In this document: piece by piece, positions 1-8,394 of the stretch
Layout of the letters: the number at the start of each line of letters is the position of its first letter
How positions within the stretch are numbered: position 1 is the stretch's first letter
NCBI GenBank assembly: GCA_050743265.1
Contig: JBOGEN010000134.1
Coordinates: 1 to 38,260, forward strand
DNA length: 38,260 nt
Source of the DNA: JBOGEN01 sp050743265
Lineage (GTDB): Bacteria > Actinomycetota > Actinomycetes > JBOGEN01
Reading direction: 5' to 3'
Translations under genes and position numbers: made by a program
The notes under the pieces: generated by a model
Databases searched by the model: none
What the model saw: the letters and a program-made list of their open reading frames with translations, nothing else
Told to the model about the DNA's origin: nothing

Positions 1-99
1 ACGCTCGGGCGGGCCCTCGCCGGCTGGCCGGACGAGGACAGGGAGAGTCTCGGGCGCCTGCTCGTCCGGCTGGCCGACGACCTCGAGCGAGTCGCATGA
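1..99 (+). CDS. MarR-family transcriptional regulator, C-terminal fragment
   Basis: The window opens inside a reading frame that ends at TGA 97-99. The visible 32 residues read as an amphipathic helix ending in RLADDLERVA, which resembles the C-terminal dimerisation helix of MarR-type winged-helix regulators. The DNA-binding part lies outside the window. The stop overlaps the start of the next gene (ATGA, 96-99), the usual arrangement for a MarR regulator translated together with the drug exporter it controls. The MarR call rests on this short tail and on the neighbour, so it is tentative. Confidence 0.5.
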   Translation, partial: TLGRALAGWPDEDRESLGRLLVRLADDLERVA

Positions 100-1661
100 G
101 CCTGGCCGGGACGCCGCCGACCCAGGCTCCCTCATCGGCACCGATGACGCCGCGCGAGATCCGTGTCGTCCTCGGGGTGCTCATGCTCGGCATGCTGCTC
201 GCCGCGATGGTGCAGACCAGCCTGTCCACCGCGCTGCCCACGATCGCCGGCGAGCTGGGCGGTATCGCACAGCTGCCGTGGCTCGTCACCGCGTACCTGC
301 TCACGACGGCCGCCTCGACCCCGCTGATCGGCAAGGCCTCCGACCTGTACGGGCGCAAGCCGATGCTGCTCGGCGCGATCGTCGTGTTCGTCCTGGGCTC
401 GCTGGTCGCGGGCCTGGCCGGCAACATCTGGGTGCTCGTGGCCGCGCGTGCCGTCCAGGGCATCGGTGCGGGCGGGCTGCTGTCGCTCCCGCTGGCCGTC
501 GTCGGTGACCTCGTGCCGCCGCGCCAGCGCGGCCGCTACCAGGGGTACTTCGGCGCCGCGTTCGGGCTCGCGAGCATCGTCGGCCCCGCGCTCGCCGGGT
601 TCTTCGTCGACGTGCTCACCTGGCGGTGGATCTTCTACGTCAACGTGCCGCTGGGTGCGCTCACGTTCGTCATCGTGGCCCGCGTGCTCACGCTCCCCCG
701 CCGTCGCCGGGAGCACAGGCTGGACTACCTCGGCGCCGCTCTGCTCGTGGCCGCGGTCAGCACGGTGCTGCTCGTGCTGGTCTGGGGCGGGCGGCAGTAC
801 GCGTGGGGCTCGCCCGTCCTGCTCGGGATGGCCGCCGGCGGTCTGGCGCTCGGGGTGGCGTTCGCCGTCCAGGAGTCGCGCGCATCCGAGCCGATCCTGC
901 CGTTGCGCCTGCTGCACAACCGGGTGTTCACGGTGGGCAACTCGGTGGGGTTCCTCGTCGGCGTCGCGATGTTCGGCGCGGTCGTGTACCTGCCGGTGTA
1001 TCTGCAGATCGTCCAGGGCCTCTCGCCGACGGCGTCCGGCATGATGCTGCTACCGCTCATGGGCGGGTACCTCCTCACGTCGGTCGGCTCGGGGCGCCTG
1101 ATCACGCGACTCGGCCGGTACAAGATCTTTCCCGTCGTCGGCACGGCGCTGCTCGTGCTCGGCATGGGCCTGTTCACGCTCGTCGGGTCGTCCACGTCGC
1201 TCGGGAGCGTGGCGGCCGCCGCCACTGTCGTCGGCGCCGGGCTCGGCTGCGTGACGCAGGTGCTCGTGCTCGCCATCCAGAACGCCGTGGACGTCGACGA
1301 CCTCGGCATCGCCACCTCGTCCGCGTCCTTCTTCCGGACGATGGGCGGCACGTTCGGCACCGCGCTGTTCGGCGCCGTGCTCACCACCCGCCTCGACACC
1401 TTGCTGCCCGCACTGCTGCCGCCGAGCGCGGACGTCGACCCCGACCAGGTGACCGGCGCCCCGGCGACGATCGCCGCGCTCCCGGACGCCGTCCACGACG
1501 CCGTCGTGGAGGCGTTCTCCGGGGCCGTGCACAGCGTCTTCCTGGTCGCCGTCCCCGTCGCCGCCCTGGCGTTCCTGCTCGCGCTGCGGCTGCGCGAGAC
1601 ACCGCTGCGGGAGACCGTCGAGCCGGACCGGCCGCCCGAGCCCGCGCCGCTCGCCGACTGA
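96..1661 (+). CDS. DHA2-family MFS multidrug exporter (14 TM)
   Basis: A 521-residue proton-driven drug exporter of the EmrB/QacA (DHA2) type, acting in the cytoplasmic membrane. The sequence shows about 14 hydrophobic segments. The loop 2-3 motif A is GKASDLYGRKPM (79-90), the antiporter motif region follows helix 5 (around GPALAGFF), and the DHA2 signature RWIFYVNVPLG lies near 177-187. The N-terminal 20 residues are a short cytoplasmic tail and the C-terminus is Pro/Glu-rich. The start codon overlaps the stop of the upstream MarR-like regulator by four bases, which implies translational coupling and local control by that regulator. The substrate cannot be read from the sequence; cationic dyes and antibiotics are usual for the family. 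Confidence 0.9.
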   Translation: MSLAGTPPTQAPSSAPMTPREIRVVLGVLMLGMLLAAMVQTSLSTALPTIAGELGGIAQLPWLVTAYLLTTAASTPLIGKASDLYGRKPMLLGAIVVFVLGSLVAGLAGNIWVLVAARAVQGIGAGGLLSLPLAVVGDLVPPRQRGRYQGYFGAAFGLASIVGPALAGFFVDVLTWRWIFYVNVPLGALTFVIVARVLTLPRRRREHRLDYLGAALLVAAVSTVLLVLVWGGRQYAWGSPVLLGMAAGGLALGVAFAVQESRASEPILPLRLLHNRVFTVGNSVGFLVGVAMFGAVVYLPVYLQIVQGLSPTASGMMLLPLMGGYLLTSVGSGRLITRLGRYKIFPVVGTALLVLGMGLFTLVGSSTSLGSVAAAATVVGAGLGCVTQVLVLAIQNAVDVDDLGIATSSASFFRTMGGTFGTALFGAVLTTRLDTLLPALLPPSADVDPDQVTGAPATIAALPDAVHDAVVEAFSGAVHSVFLVAVPVAALAFLLALRLRETPLRETVEPDRPPEPAPLAD

Positions 1662-1662
1662 C

Positions 1663-1680
1663 GAGGGCGGCTCGGCCCTC
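1663..1680. terminator. hairpin between convergent genes
   Basis: GAGGGC (1663-1668), a 6-base loop, then GCCCTC (1675-1680). It lies just after the exporter stop and before the end of the convergent ROK gene. There is no T-run, as is common in high-GC genomes. Confidence 0.4.
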
Positions 1681-1701
1681 AGGCAGTGGCGGCCTCAGCC
1701 G

Positions 1702-2670
1702 TCAGTCGGCGTGCCAGTACCGGTCGCCGGCGAGCACGAGCGCGGCCGCACCGACGAGCCCGGCCTCCTGGCCCAGCGCGGCGGGCACGACACGGACCTC
1801 GCGGACGAAGTCCATCCGCGCATGCCGGCGGAACGCCTCGTCCATCGGGTCGAACAGCAGTGGCCCGGCCTGGGAGAGCCCACCCCCGACGGAGACGACC
1901 TCGAGGTCACACAGGTGCGTCGCCGACGCGATCGCCACGCCCAGCGCCCGCCCGGCGCGGCTCAGGGCGGCCACGGCGATCTCGTGGCCGCGCGCGGCGT
2001 CCTCCGCGAGGTCGCGGGCGTTCGGCGGGCCAGGGTGGCGACCGCCCGGCGGCGTCCACCCTTGCGCCTCGGCCCATGCGGCCAACGCCGGCCCTCGGGC
2101 GACCGCCTCCAAGCACCCCCGGCCGCCGCACACGCAGTCCGGTCCCTCCGGGTCCACGACCACGTGCCCCACGTGCCCGGCGTTGCCGCTGGCCCCGTCC
2201 ACCAGGTGGCCGTCGAGGACGAGGCCACCGCCCACCCCTGTGGAGACCACCATGCCGAGGACGTTGTCGCGCCCTCGCCCCGCGCCGCGCCAGTGCTCGC
2301 CGACGGCCGTACAGACCGCGTCGTTGTGGACGCGGACCGGGACCCCGGGGACGTGCGCGGACAGGCGCTCGCGCAGGGGGAAGTCCCGCCACGCGGGGAT
2401 GTTCAGCGGGCTCACCGTGCCCTGCGGCCAGAGCATCGGGCCGCCGCAGCCGACACCCACGCCGACCGGGCCACCGACAGGACCTGCTGCCTCGGCGACC
2501 CCGTCGAGCAGCGCGACCAGAGTGCGCCAGATGACCTCCCCGTCCACCCGGGAACCGTGCGGGGTGGCCACCTGGGACGCGGAGAGCACCCGCCCGCCGG
2601 GGTCCACCAGCGCCGCCGCCAGCTTGGTGCCGCCGACGTCCAGCGCCAGCACCGGCTGCGGGTCAGCCAC
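1702..2670 (-). CDS. ROK-family sugar kinase (glucokinase-like)
   Basis: A 322-residue ROK-family protein. It has the N-terminal phosphate-binding motif DVGGTK (11-16), a GVGGG signature in the middle, and the zinc-binding cluster CVCGGRGCLE, preceded by AGHVGH where many ROK kinases have ExGH. The family phosphorylates glucose, N-acetylmannosamine and related sugars with ATP. There is no N-terminal helix-turn-helix, so it is a kinase rather than a ROK repressor. I chose the GTG at 2670 because it gives the normal family length and leaves the DVGGTK motif near the N-terminus. This start lies inside the end of the upstream FIST gene (8-base overlap), so the two are probably co-translated. The substrate is unknown. 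Confidence 0.85.
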   Translation of the reverse strand: MADPQPVLALDVGGTKLAAALVDPGGRVLSASQVATPHGSRVDGEVIWRTLVALLDGVAEAAGPVGGPVGVGVGCGGPMLWPQGTVSPLNIPAWRDFPLRERLSAHVPGVPVRVHNDAVCTAVGEHWRGAGRGRDNVLGMVVSTGVGGGLVLDGHLVDGASGNAGHVGHVVVDPEGPDCVCGGRGCLEAVARGPALAAWAEAQGWTPPGGRHPGPPNARDLAEDAARGHEIAVAALSRAGRALGVAIASATHLCDLEVVSVGGGLSQAGPLLFDPMDEAFRRHARMDFVREVRVVPAALGQEAGLVGAAALVLAGDRYWHAD

Positions 2671-3940
2671 GGTGGCCCCCGCCGTCGGCGCCCGACCCGC
2701 CGTCAGCACCCAGGCCTCCGTCGGCACCCGGCCCGCCGTTGGCCCCCGCCTCGCCGAACGCGGGGCCCGCGGCGCCGAACGCGAGCATCGACGCGGTGAA
2801 CCCGTGCAGATGGTTGCGCCCGCCCACCGGGCCGATCTCCCCCGCAGCGAAGAAGCCGGCCACGCCGCCGGTGCCGAGGCCCTTCCGCACCGCCTGGACG
2901 TCGTGGTCGGCGGTGGGGAACAGCGTGCTTCCCCGTCCGTTGCACGAGACCAGCAGCGCCCCCTCGACCCGGGCGGCGCGGCCGCGGAACCGAGCCAGCG
3001 TCCCGGCCAGGTCCGCCTCGGCCGCCTGCGCGTCGCGCACCTGGAACCGCACCGTCCGCCCGACCTCGACCACGTCCCCCACCGCGAGCGCGCCCACGTC
3101 CGGGTCGCCGCCGAGGACACCCCGGATGAGGAAGTCCCCGTGCTCGTGCTCGTCGGCGTACTCGTCCATGGCGATGCCGACGTGCAGGCCGTGCGTGACG
3201 AGGTCCTGGTCCTCGGGGGGAAGCTCGGCGACGACCTCCTCCAGCTTGCGGTACGCGGGGACGCCGGCCAGCTCCTGCAGCACGTTGCCGTCCGACCGGG
3301 TCACCACCATGCTCGGCCCGACCGGCCGGCAGCCCTGGCTCACCAGCGGCCAGACGCTCACGCCGGCGTCCTCCAGCCCGCCGAGCAGCACGCCGACGGC
3401 GCCGCGCTCGTGCGTCGTGCCGTCGGAGAACAGGCGCGTCGACCCGCTCCCGTGCGGCCCGTCGGCGAGCCCGCCGACGAAGGTCAGCCCCGGCATCACC
3501 TCGTTGCTCCGCTCGACGAACGAGTCCGCCGGGAACGAGTACGGGTCGGCGAGCAGCACGCCCACCGCGTCGTCCGGCATCGGGTCGGGCATACCGAGTA
3601 CGGCGAGCGAGTCGTCCGTCCGGAACGTCTCGAGGTGGAACGCCCGCAGCCGGACGCCGGGCAGCACGCCCGCCCAGACACTGACCCCGCGCTCGTCCTC
3701 GACCCCCCGGCTGTCGCCGATCACGCCCCCGGCGGTGCAGCCGATCACGTGCCGCGCACCGGACCGCTCGGTCACCGCCTCGGCCGCAGCGGCGATCTCG
3801 TCCGCCTCGCCGCCGCAGACGAACACCGCCACGAGGTCGGGGGGCACCCCCTCGAGAGGGTCGAGTGCCCTGGCGGTGGCCTCGTGGGAGGCCCCCACGA
3901 GGTCAGGCCCCGTGGCCAGTCCGTCACCGAAACGTCGCAT
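2663..3940 (-). CDS. FIST N/C domain sensor protein
   Basis: A 425-residue cytoplasmic protein with an N-terminal FIST domain (about 30-215, including VIGCTAGGVIGD and the repeated cysteine/glycine turns) and a C-terminal FIST_C domain (about 225-375, ending in LLVSCNGRGSTLF and GFFAAGEIGPVGGRN). FIST domains are thought to bind small ligands such as amino acids and are usually fused or linked to signalling outputs; no output domain is present here. The last 30 residues are four near-perfect hexapeptides of the form GADGGx (399-422), an unusual tail. The ATG at 3940 fits the family N-terminus. The gene overlaps the ROK kinase gene and is divergent from the AAA/VWA pair. The physiological ligand is unknown. 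Confidence 0.85.
   Translation of the reverse strand: MRRFGDGLATGPDLVGASHEATARALDPLEGVPPDLVAVFVCGGEADEIAAAAEAVTERSGARHVIGCTAGGVIGDSRGVEDERGVSVWAGVLPGVRLRAFHLETFRTDDSLAVLGMPDPMPDDAVGVLLADPYSFPADSFVERSNEVMPGLTFVGGLADGPHGSGSTRLFSDGTTHERGAVGVLLGGLEDAGVSVWPLVSQGCRPVGPSMVVTRSDGNVLQELAGVPAYRKLEEVVAELPPEDQDLVTHGLHVGIAMDEYADEHEHGDFLIRGVLGGDPDVGALAVGDVVEVGRTVRFQVRDAQAAEADLAGTLARFRGRAARVEGALLVSCNGRGSTLFPTADHDVQAVRKGLGTGGVAGFFAAGEIGPVGGRNHLHGFTASMLAFGAAGPAFGEAGANGGPGADGGLGADGGSGADGGGHRG
2675..2746 (-). repeat. four 18-base units encoding a hexapeptide tail
   Basis: Four consecutive 18-nt units encode GANGGP, GADGGL, GADGGS and GADGGG at the end of the FIST protein. The repeat ends 4 bases before the GTG of the ROK gene, so it also supplies the kinase's ribosome-binding region. 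Loss or gain of a unit would keep the FIST frame. Confidence 0.8.
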
Positions 3941-3948
3941 GCCCCCAT

Positions 3949-3983
3949 CCTCGCCGTCCGGCGAGGCCGGCACCACCTCGCCG
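3949..3983. promoter_or_regulatory. palindromic operator candidate in divergent promoter
   Basis: Between the FIST gene (minus) and the AAA gene (plus) lies CCTCGCCG-TC-CGGCGAGG (3949-3966), an inverted repeat with perfect 8-base arms. A third copy of the half-site CCTCGCCG follows at 3976-3983. This layout suits a dimeric regulator controlling both directions. No regulator gene is adjacent, so who binds is unknown. Confidence 0.4.
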
Positions 3984-4028
3984 GGTAAGGCGTGGACCGG
4001 CGGGTTGGTGCGACGTACGGTCGGAGGC

Positions 4029-5453
4029 GTGCCTGCCCCCACGCATCTGCAGACCGTGGCGGCGCTCCGCGCGTCGGGCCACGTCCACCGCTCGGTCAAG
4101 GCCGAAGTCCGGGACCACGTGATCGCCAGGATGAGGGCGGGTGAGCCCCGGTTTCCGGGCATCGTCGGGTTCGACGACACCGTGCTGCCGCACCTGGAAC
4201 GCGCCCTGCTCGCGGGGCACGACCTCGTGCTGCTGGGCGAGCGCGGCCAGGGCAAGACCCGGCTGATCCGCACGCTGGTCGGCCTGCTCGACGAGTGGAC
4301 CCCGGTGGTCGCCGGATGCGAGATCCACGACCACCCGTACGCCCCCGCGTGCACCCGCTGCCGTCGCCTCGCGGCGCAGTGCGGCGACGAGCTCGCGGTG
4401 GACTGGCTGCACAGGGACGAGCGGTACGGGGAGAAGCTGGCCACTCCGGACACCAGCGTGGGCGACCTGATCGGCGACGTGGACCCGGTCCGCATCGCCG
4501 AGGGACGCACCCTGGGTGATCCCGAGACGGTCCACTACGGACTCGTGCCCCGGACGAACCGGGGCATCTTCGCGGTCAACGAGCTGCCGGACCTCGCCGA
4601 GCGCATCCAGGTCTCGCTGCTCAACGTGCTGGAGGAACGAGACGTCCAGGTGCGCGGCTACGCCCTGCGACTGCCCCTCGACCTCTTGCTCATCGCGTCG
4701 GCGAACCCCGAGGACTACACGAACCGCGGCCGCATCATCAGCCCGCTCAAGGACAGGTTCGGCGCCGAGGTCCGCACGCACTACCCGCGTGACCTCGACG
4801 ACGAGCTCGCCCTTGTCCGCCAGGAGGCGATGCTGAGCTGGGGGGACGCGGCGGGGGGCGCCCTCCCCGACCACCTCCTCGAGGTGCTGGCACGGTTCAC
4901 CCGGCACGTGCGCGACTCGCCCGCGGTGGACGACCGCAGCGGCGTCTCCGCCCGGTTCACGATCGCCGGGGCCGAGACGGTCGCCGCGTCCGCGGTGCGC
5001 CGTGCCGCGCTGGTCGGCGAGGAGGCGCCGGTAGCCCGGGTGTGCGACCTTCCGGCGGTCGTGCCGAGCCTGCTCGGCAAGGTCGAGTTCGAGGTGTCCG
5101 AGGAGGGGCGCGAGCAGGAGGTCCTGACCCACCTGCTGCGCCGCGCGACCGTCGACACGTTCCGGCGGCACCTCGGCGCGTCCGACCTCTCCGCCCTCGT
5201 CGCGCGCTTCGACGAGGGCCTCATGGTCGAGAGCGGGGACCTCGTCGCCGCGTCCTCGCTGCTCGAGCAGGTCGGCCCACTCCCGGGGCTCGCGCACGTC
5301 ATGGAGCGTCTCGGCGGGGACGGCGCGCTCGAGGGCGCCACCGCGCCCGGCGTGGCCGCGTCCGCGCTCGAGTTCGCGATGGAGGGGCTCTACCTCAACC
5401 GCCGGATCGCCAAGGACGCCGACGAGGGCAGAACCGTGTACGGCGGGGGCTGA
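4029..5453 (+). CDS. MoxR/Mg-chelatase (ChlI)-like AAA+ ATPase
   Basis: A 474-residue AAA+ ATPase of the ChlI/MoxR type. The Walker A motif is GERGQGKT (70-77), a Walker B-like region sits at FAVNELPDL, and the sensor region is LIASANPEDYTNRGR. Between Walker A and B sits an insertion with cysteines at about 97, 108, 111 and 118 (C-x10-C-x2-C-x6-C), a probable metal site. Such ATPases pair with a VWA protein to remodel or metallate a target; a real role in chlorophyll synthesis is unlikely because no other pigment gene is present. The GTG at 4029 follows GGAGG very closely (1 base), so GTG 4008 is an alternative start. The VWA partner begins 8 bases after the stop. Confidence 0.85.
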   Translation: MPAPTHLQTVAALRASGHVHRSVKAEVRDHVIARMRAGEPRFPGIVGFDDTVLPHLERALLAGHDLVLLGERGQGKTRLIRTLVGLLDEWTPVVAGCEIHDHPYAPACTRCRRLAAQCGDELAVDWLHRDERYGEKLATPDTSVGDLIGDVDPVRIAEGRTLGDPETVHYGLVPRTNRGIFAVNELPDLAERIQVSLLNVLEERDVQVRGYALRLPLDLLLIASANPEDYTNRGRIISPLKDRFGAEVRTHYPRDLDDELALVRQEAMLSWGDAAGGALPDHLLEVLARFTRHVRDSPAVDDRSGVSARFTIAGAETVAASAVRRAALVGEEAPVARVCDLPAVVPSLLGKVEFEVSEEGREQEVLTHLLRRATVDTFRRHLGASDLSALVARFDEGLMVESGDLVAASSLLEQVGPLPGLAHVMERLGGDGALEGATAPGVAASALEFAMEGLYLNRRIAKDADEGRTVYGGG

Positions 5454-5461
5454 GGTCCGCG

Positions 5462-7444
5462 ATGGCACGAGGCCGGTACCGGTACGGGGCCTGGCACGAG
5501 GGCCCTGACCCGCTCGCGCCTCCGTACGACGTCCGCCGCGCGCTGGACGACCTGGGCGACTCCGTGCTCTCCGGGGGCAGCGTCACCGACGCGCTGCGCA
5601 ACCTGCTGCGCCGGGGGACGCAGGACCGGCACGGGCTCGACGACCTGCTCCGCGACGTACGCCGCCGCCGGGCCGAGGCCCGGGACCGCGGACGCCTCGA
5701 CGGCACGCTCGAGCAGGTCCGCGCGATGCTCGACACCGCAGTGGGCCAGGAGCGGGCCGCGCTGTTCCCCGACCCGTCCGACGACGCGCGCTTCCGCGAG
5801 GCCACGCTCGACGCGCTGCCCTCGGACACCGGCCGCGCCGTCCGCGAGCTCTCCGAGTACGACTGGCGCTCGCCCGAGGCGCGGCAGACGTACGAGGAGA
5901 TCAGGGACCTTCTCCGCCGCGAGGTGCTGGACAGCCAGTTCCAGGGGATGAAGCAGGCCCTGGAGGGCGCGGCGAGCAGCGACCCCGAGGCGATGCAGCG
6001 CGTCAAGGACATGCTCGCGGACCTCAACGCGATGCTCGACGCGGACGCCCGGGGCGAGCACACGCCGCAGCAGTTCGACGAGTTCATGTCCCGGTACGGC
6101 GACATGTTCCCGGACAACCCGGAGGACCTCGGCGAGCTCGTCGACGCGCTGGCCCGGCGTGCGGCCGCGGCGCGGCGGCTCATGGACTCGCTGACCCCGT
6201 CCCAGCGCGAGGAGCTGGCCGGGCTGATGTCGCAGGCGATGGAGGACCTCGACCTCGCGTCGGAGATGCAGCGGCTCAGCGACGCCCTGCAGGCGCGGCG
6301 TCCCGACCTCGACTGGGGTGGGCGGCAGCGGATGAGCGGGGACGAGCCGCTCGGCGTCGGCGACGCGACCACCGCTCTCGCCGACCTGGCCGACCTCGAG
6401 GGGCTCGAGGAGTCCCTCGGCCAGGACTACGCCGGGGCCGACCTCGCCGACGTCGACGAGGAGGCGGTCCGCCGTGCCCTCGGACGGGCGGCCGTGGACG
6501 ACCTCGAGGCCCTGCGCCGGCTCGAGCGCGAGCTGGAGGAGCAGGGCTACCTCACCCGGGAGGGCGGCCGCACCGACCTCACCCCGAAGGCCGTGCGCCG
6601 GCTCGGCCAGACCGCGCTGCGCCGTGTGTTCGCCGCTCTCGAGGGCCCGTCGCGCGGCGAGCACGACGTGACGGACGCTGGTGCCGCCGGCGAGCTCACC
6701 GGGTCGTCCCGGCCATGGCGGTTCGGCGACGAGCAGCCGCTCGACGTCGTCCGGACCGTGACCAACGCCGTACGCCGCTCGGGCTCCACGGGCTCCTCAC
6801 GGGTGCAGCTCTCCGTCGACGACTTCGAGGTCGTCGAGACCGAGCACCGGAACCGGGCCGCCGTGTCCCTGCTCGTCGACCTCTCGTACTCGATGGTGCT
6901 GCGCGACACCTGGGGCGCGGCCAAGGCCACGGCACTCGCGCTGCACTCGCTGGTGACGACGAGGTTCCCACAGGACGCGGTGCAGGTCGTCGGGTTCTCC
7001 TCGTACGCCAGGGAGCTCACCCCCACCGAGCTCGCCGGGCTGGACTGGGAGCTCGTCCAAGGGACGAACCTGCAGCACGCGCTGCTGCTCGCCGGGCGGT
7101 TCCTCGACCGGCACACGGACGCGGAGCCGGTCGTGCTCGTCGTCACCGACGGCGAGCCGACCGCGCACCTCGAGCGCGACGGGCACGTGTTCTTCGACTG
7201 GCCGCCGTCCCCGCACACGCTCGCGCTGACCGTCGCCGAGGTGGACACGATGACCCGGCGCGGGGCCACCCTCAACGTGTTCCAGCTGGACGACGACCCG
7301 CGGCTCACCGCGTTCGTCGAGGAGGTGGCCCGCCGCAACGGGGGCCGTGTCTTCATGCCGTCCCCGGAGCGGCTCGGGGAGTACGTGGTGAGCGACTACC
7401 TCCGGACGCGACGGGGCCGACGCGGCGGGCGGCGCGCCGGCTGA
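5462..7444 (+). CDS. VWA-domain protein, partner of the AAA+ ATPase
   Basis: A 660-residue cytoplasmic protein. The first 450 residues are mostly charged and helical (many Arg/Glu/Asp stretches, several segments with coiled-coil character). The C-terminal 200 residues form a von Willebrand A domain with the MIDAS motif DLSYS (473-477) and the later strand VVLVVTDGEPT. The MIDAS sequence is complete (DxSxS), so a metal ion can be bound. The gene follows the ChlI-like ATPase by 8 bases, which matches the MoxR-VWA chaperone pairs seen across bacteria. No signal peptide or membrane segment is visible. The target of the pair is unknown; the neighbours offer no obvious metalloenzyme client. Confidence 0.85.
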   Translation: MARGRYRYGAWHEGPDPLAPPYDVRRALDDLGDSVLSGGSVTDALRNLLRRGTQDRHGLDDLLRDVRRRRAEARDRGRLDGTLEQVRAMLDTAVGQERAALFPDPSDDARFREATLDALPSDTGRAVRELSEYDWRSPEARQTYEEIRDLLRREVLDSQFQGMKQALEGAASSDPEAMQRVKDMLADLNAMLDADARGEHTPQQFDEFMSRYGDMFPDNPEDLGELVDALARRAAAARRLMDSLTPSQREELAGLMSQAMEDLDLASEMQRLSDALQARRPDLDWGGRQRMSGDEPLGVGDATTALADLADLEGLEESLGQDYAGADLADVDEEAVRRALGRAAVDDLEALRRLERELEEQGYLTREGGRTDLTPKAVRRLGQTALRRVFAALEGPSRGEHDVTDAGAAGELTGSSRPWRFGDEQPLDVVRTVTNAVRRSGSTGSSRVQLSVDDFEVVETEHRNRAAVSLLVDLSYSMVLRDTWGAAKATALALHSLVTTRFPQDAVQVVGFSSYARELTPTELAGLDWELVQGTNLQHALLLAGRFLDRHTDAEPVVLVVTDGEPTAHLERDGHVFFDWPPSPHTLALTVAEVDTMTRRGATLNVFQLDDDPRLTAFVEEVARRNGGRVFMPSPERLGEYVVSDYLRTRRGRRGGRRAG

Positions 7445-7460
7445 GGCAGGCCGCCCAGGC

Positions 7461-8312
7461 TCAGGCGCGTACCGCGACGGGGTTGCGCAACGTGCCGACG
7501 CCGGTGACGCGGCACTCCGCGACGTCCCCCGGCGAGAGCCGGACGGCTCCGGGCGTCCCGGTGGAGATGACGTCGCCGGGGAACAGCGGCATGACACGGC
7601 TGTGGAAGCTCACGAGGAACGCGGGGTCGTACCGCATGTGCGACACCGTGTTGGTGCTCGTCACCTCCCCGTTGAGCACGGTCGACACCTCGATGTCGGC
7701 GAGCGTCCCGACCGTGTCGAGCACGACGGCCAGAGGCACCACGCCGGGCCCGAACGAGAAGAAGCCGGGGAAGTTCTTCGACCGGGTGAGGAAGCGCGGG
7801 TTGCGGGCCAGGATGTCCTCGGCCGTCTGGTCGAGGACGGGTACGGCCCCCCAGACGTAGTCCAGCGCCTCCTCAGGCGCCACGTGGTGGCAGGTGCGCC
7901 CGATGACGAGCCCGAGCTCGGCCTCGGCGGTCACCCGGTCGCTCTGCGGGGGCAGCGGGATCGGGTCGCCCGGTCCGATGATCGTGTGGTCGCCCTTCAT
8001 GAACGACGCCGGCTCCTCCGGCACCGTCTCGGCGAGGTCGCTCGCGTGCTCGACGTAGTTGAGGCCGATCCCCCACAGCTTGCGTGGCCGGCGGTACGGG
8101 GCGGTGAACCGGACGTCCTCGAGCCGGCGTAGGGCATCGTCCGGCAGGTCGGCCACGCGCTTGCTGAGCTCGGCCTGCGGCAGCTGCCCGAGTACGGCCA
8201 TGGTGTCGCCCGGCGCACCGCGGACCACGTGTGCGGCGTCCACGGCACCACGGTCGGGGTCCACGGCCACGGGCGTCTCACCGCGGTCGTCCAGCATGGT
8301 CGCGAGGAACAT
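7461..8312 (-). CDS. fumarylacetoacetate hydrolase (FAH) family protein
   Basis: A protein of about 283 residues with the FAH C-terminal fold: the entry motif WGIGLNYVEHA, metal ligands ExE in TAEAELGLVIG (E130, E132) and the third acidic ligand D161 in VLDQTAEDI, then STGTPGA near the end. Family members cleave acylpyruvates, decarboxylate oxaloacetate, or isomerise and hydrate open-chain products of aromatic breakdown. Two ATG codons compete; I chose 8312 because a GGGAG sits 6 bases before it, whereas the ATG at 8318 directly abuts that box. It is the last gene of the seven-gene minus-strand operon, 82 bases after tctA. It could act on the product of the CoA-dependent steps, but the substrate is unknown. 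Confidence 0.85.
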   Translation of the reverse strand: MFLATMLDDRGETPVAVDPDRGAVDAAHVVRGAPGDTMAVLGQLPQAELSKRVADLPDDALRRLEDVRFTAPYRRPRKLWGIGLNYVEHASDLAETVPEEPASFMKGDHTIIGPGDPIPLPPQSDRVTAEAELGLVIGRTCHHVAPEEALDYVWGAVPVLDQTAEDILARNPRFLTRSKNFPGFFSFGPGVVPLAVVLDTVGTLADIEVSTVLNGEVTSTNTVSHMRYDPAFLVSFHSRVMPLFPGDVISTGTPGAVRLSPGDVAECRVTGVGTLRNPVAVRA

Positions 8313-8394
8313 CGGCATCTCCCTCGGGGGTCTGACGGGCTCGGGTGTCGCATGGACAGGGTCGGACGACGGGGTCGAAGGCGGTCAGGTCAGG

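Noticed and set aside
626..3988. Very long open frame running across the exporter, ROK and FIST genes
   Set aside because: Arg/Pro/Ala/His-rich translation with no domain; it is the shadow of high-GC third-position bias opposite or out of frame with three well-supported genes.
4029..7444. Cobalt/magnesium chelatase for chlorophyll or B12
   Set aside because: There is no large CobN/BchH-like subunit or any tetrapyrrole gene nearby; the MoxR-VWA chaperone class explains the pair better.
7440..7470. Terminator between the VWA and FAH genes
   Set aside because: Only a weak, mismatched stem (TGAG/CTCA type) is present, not enough for a call.
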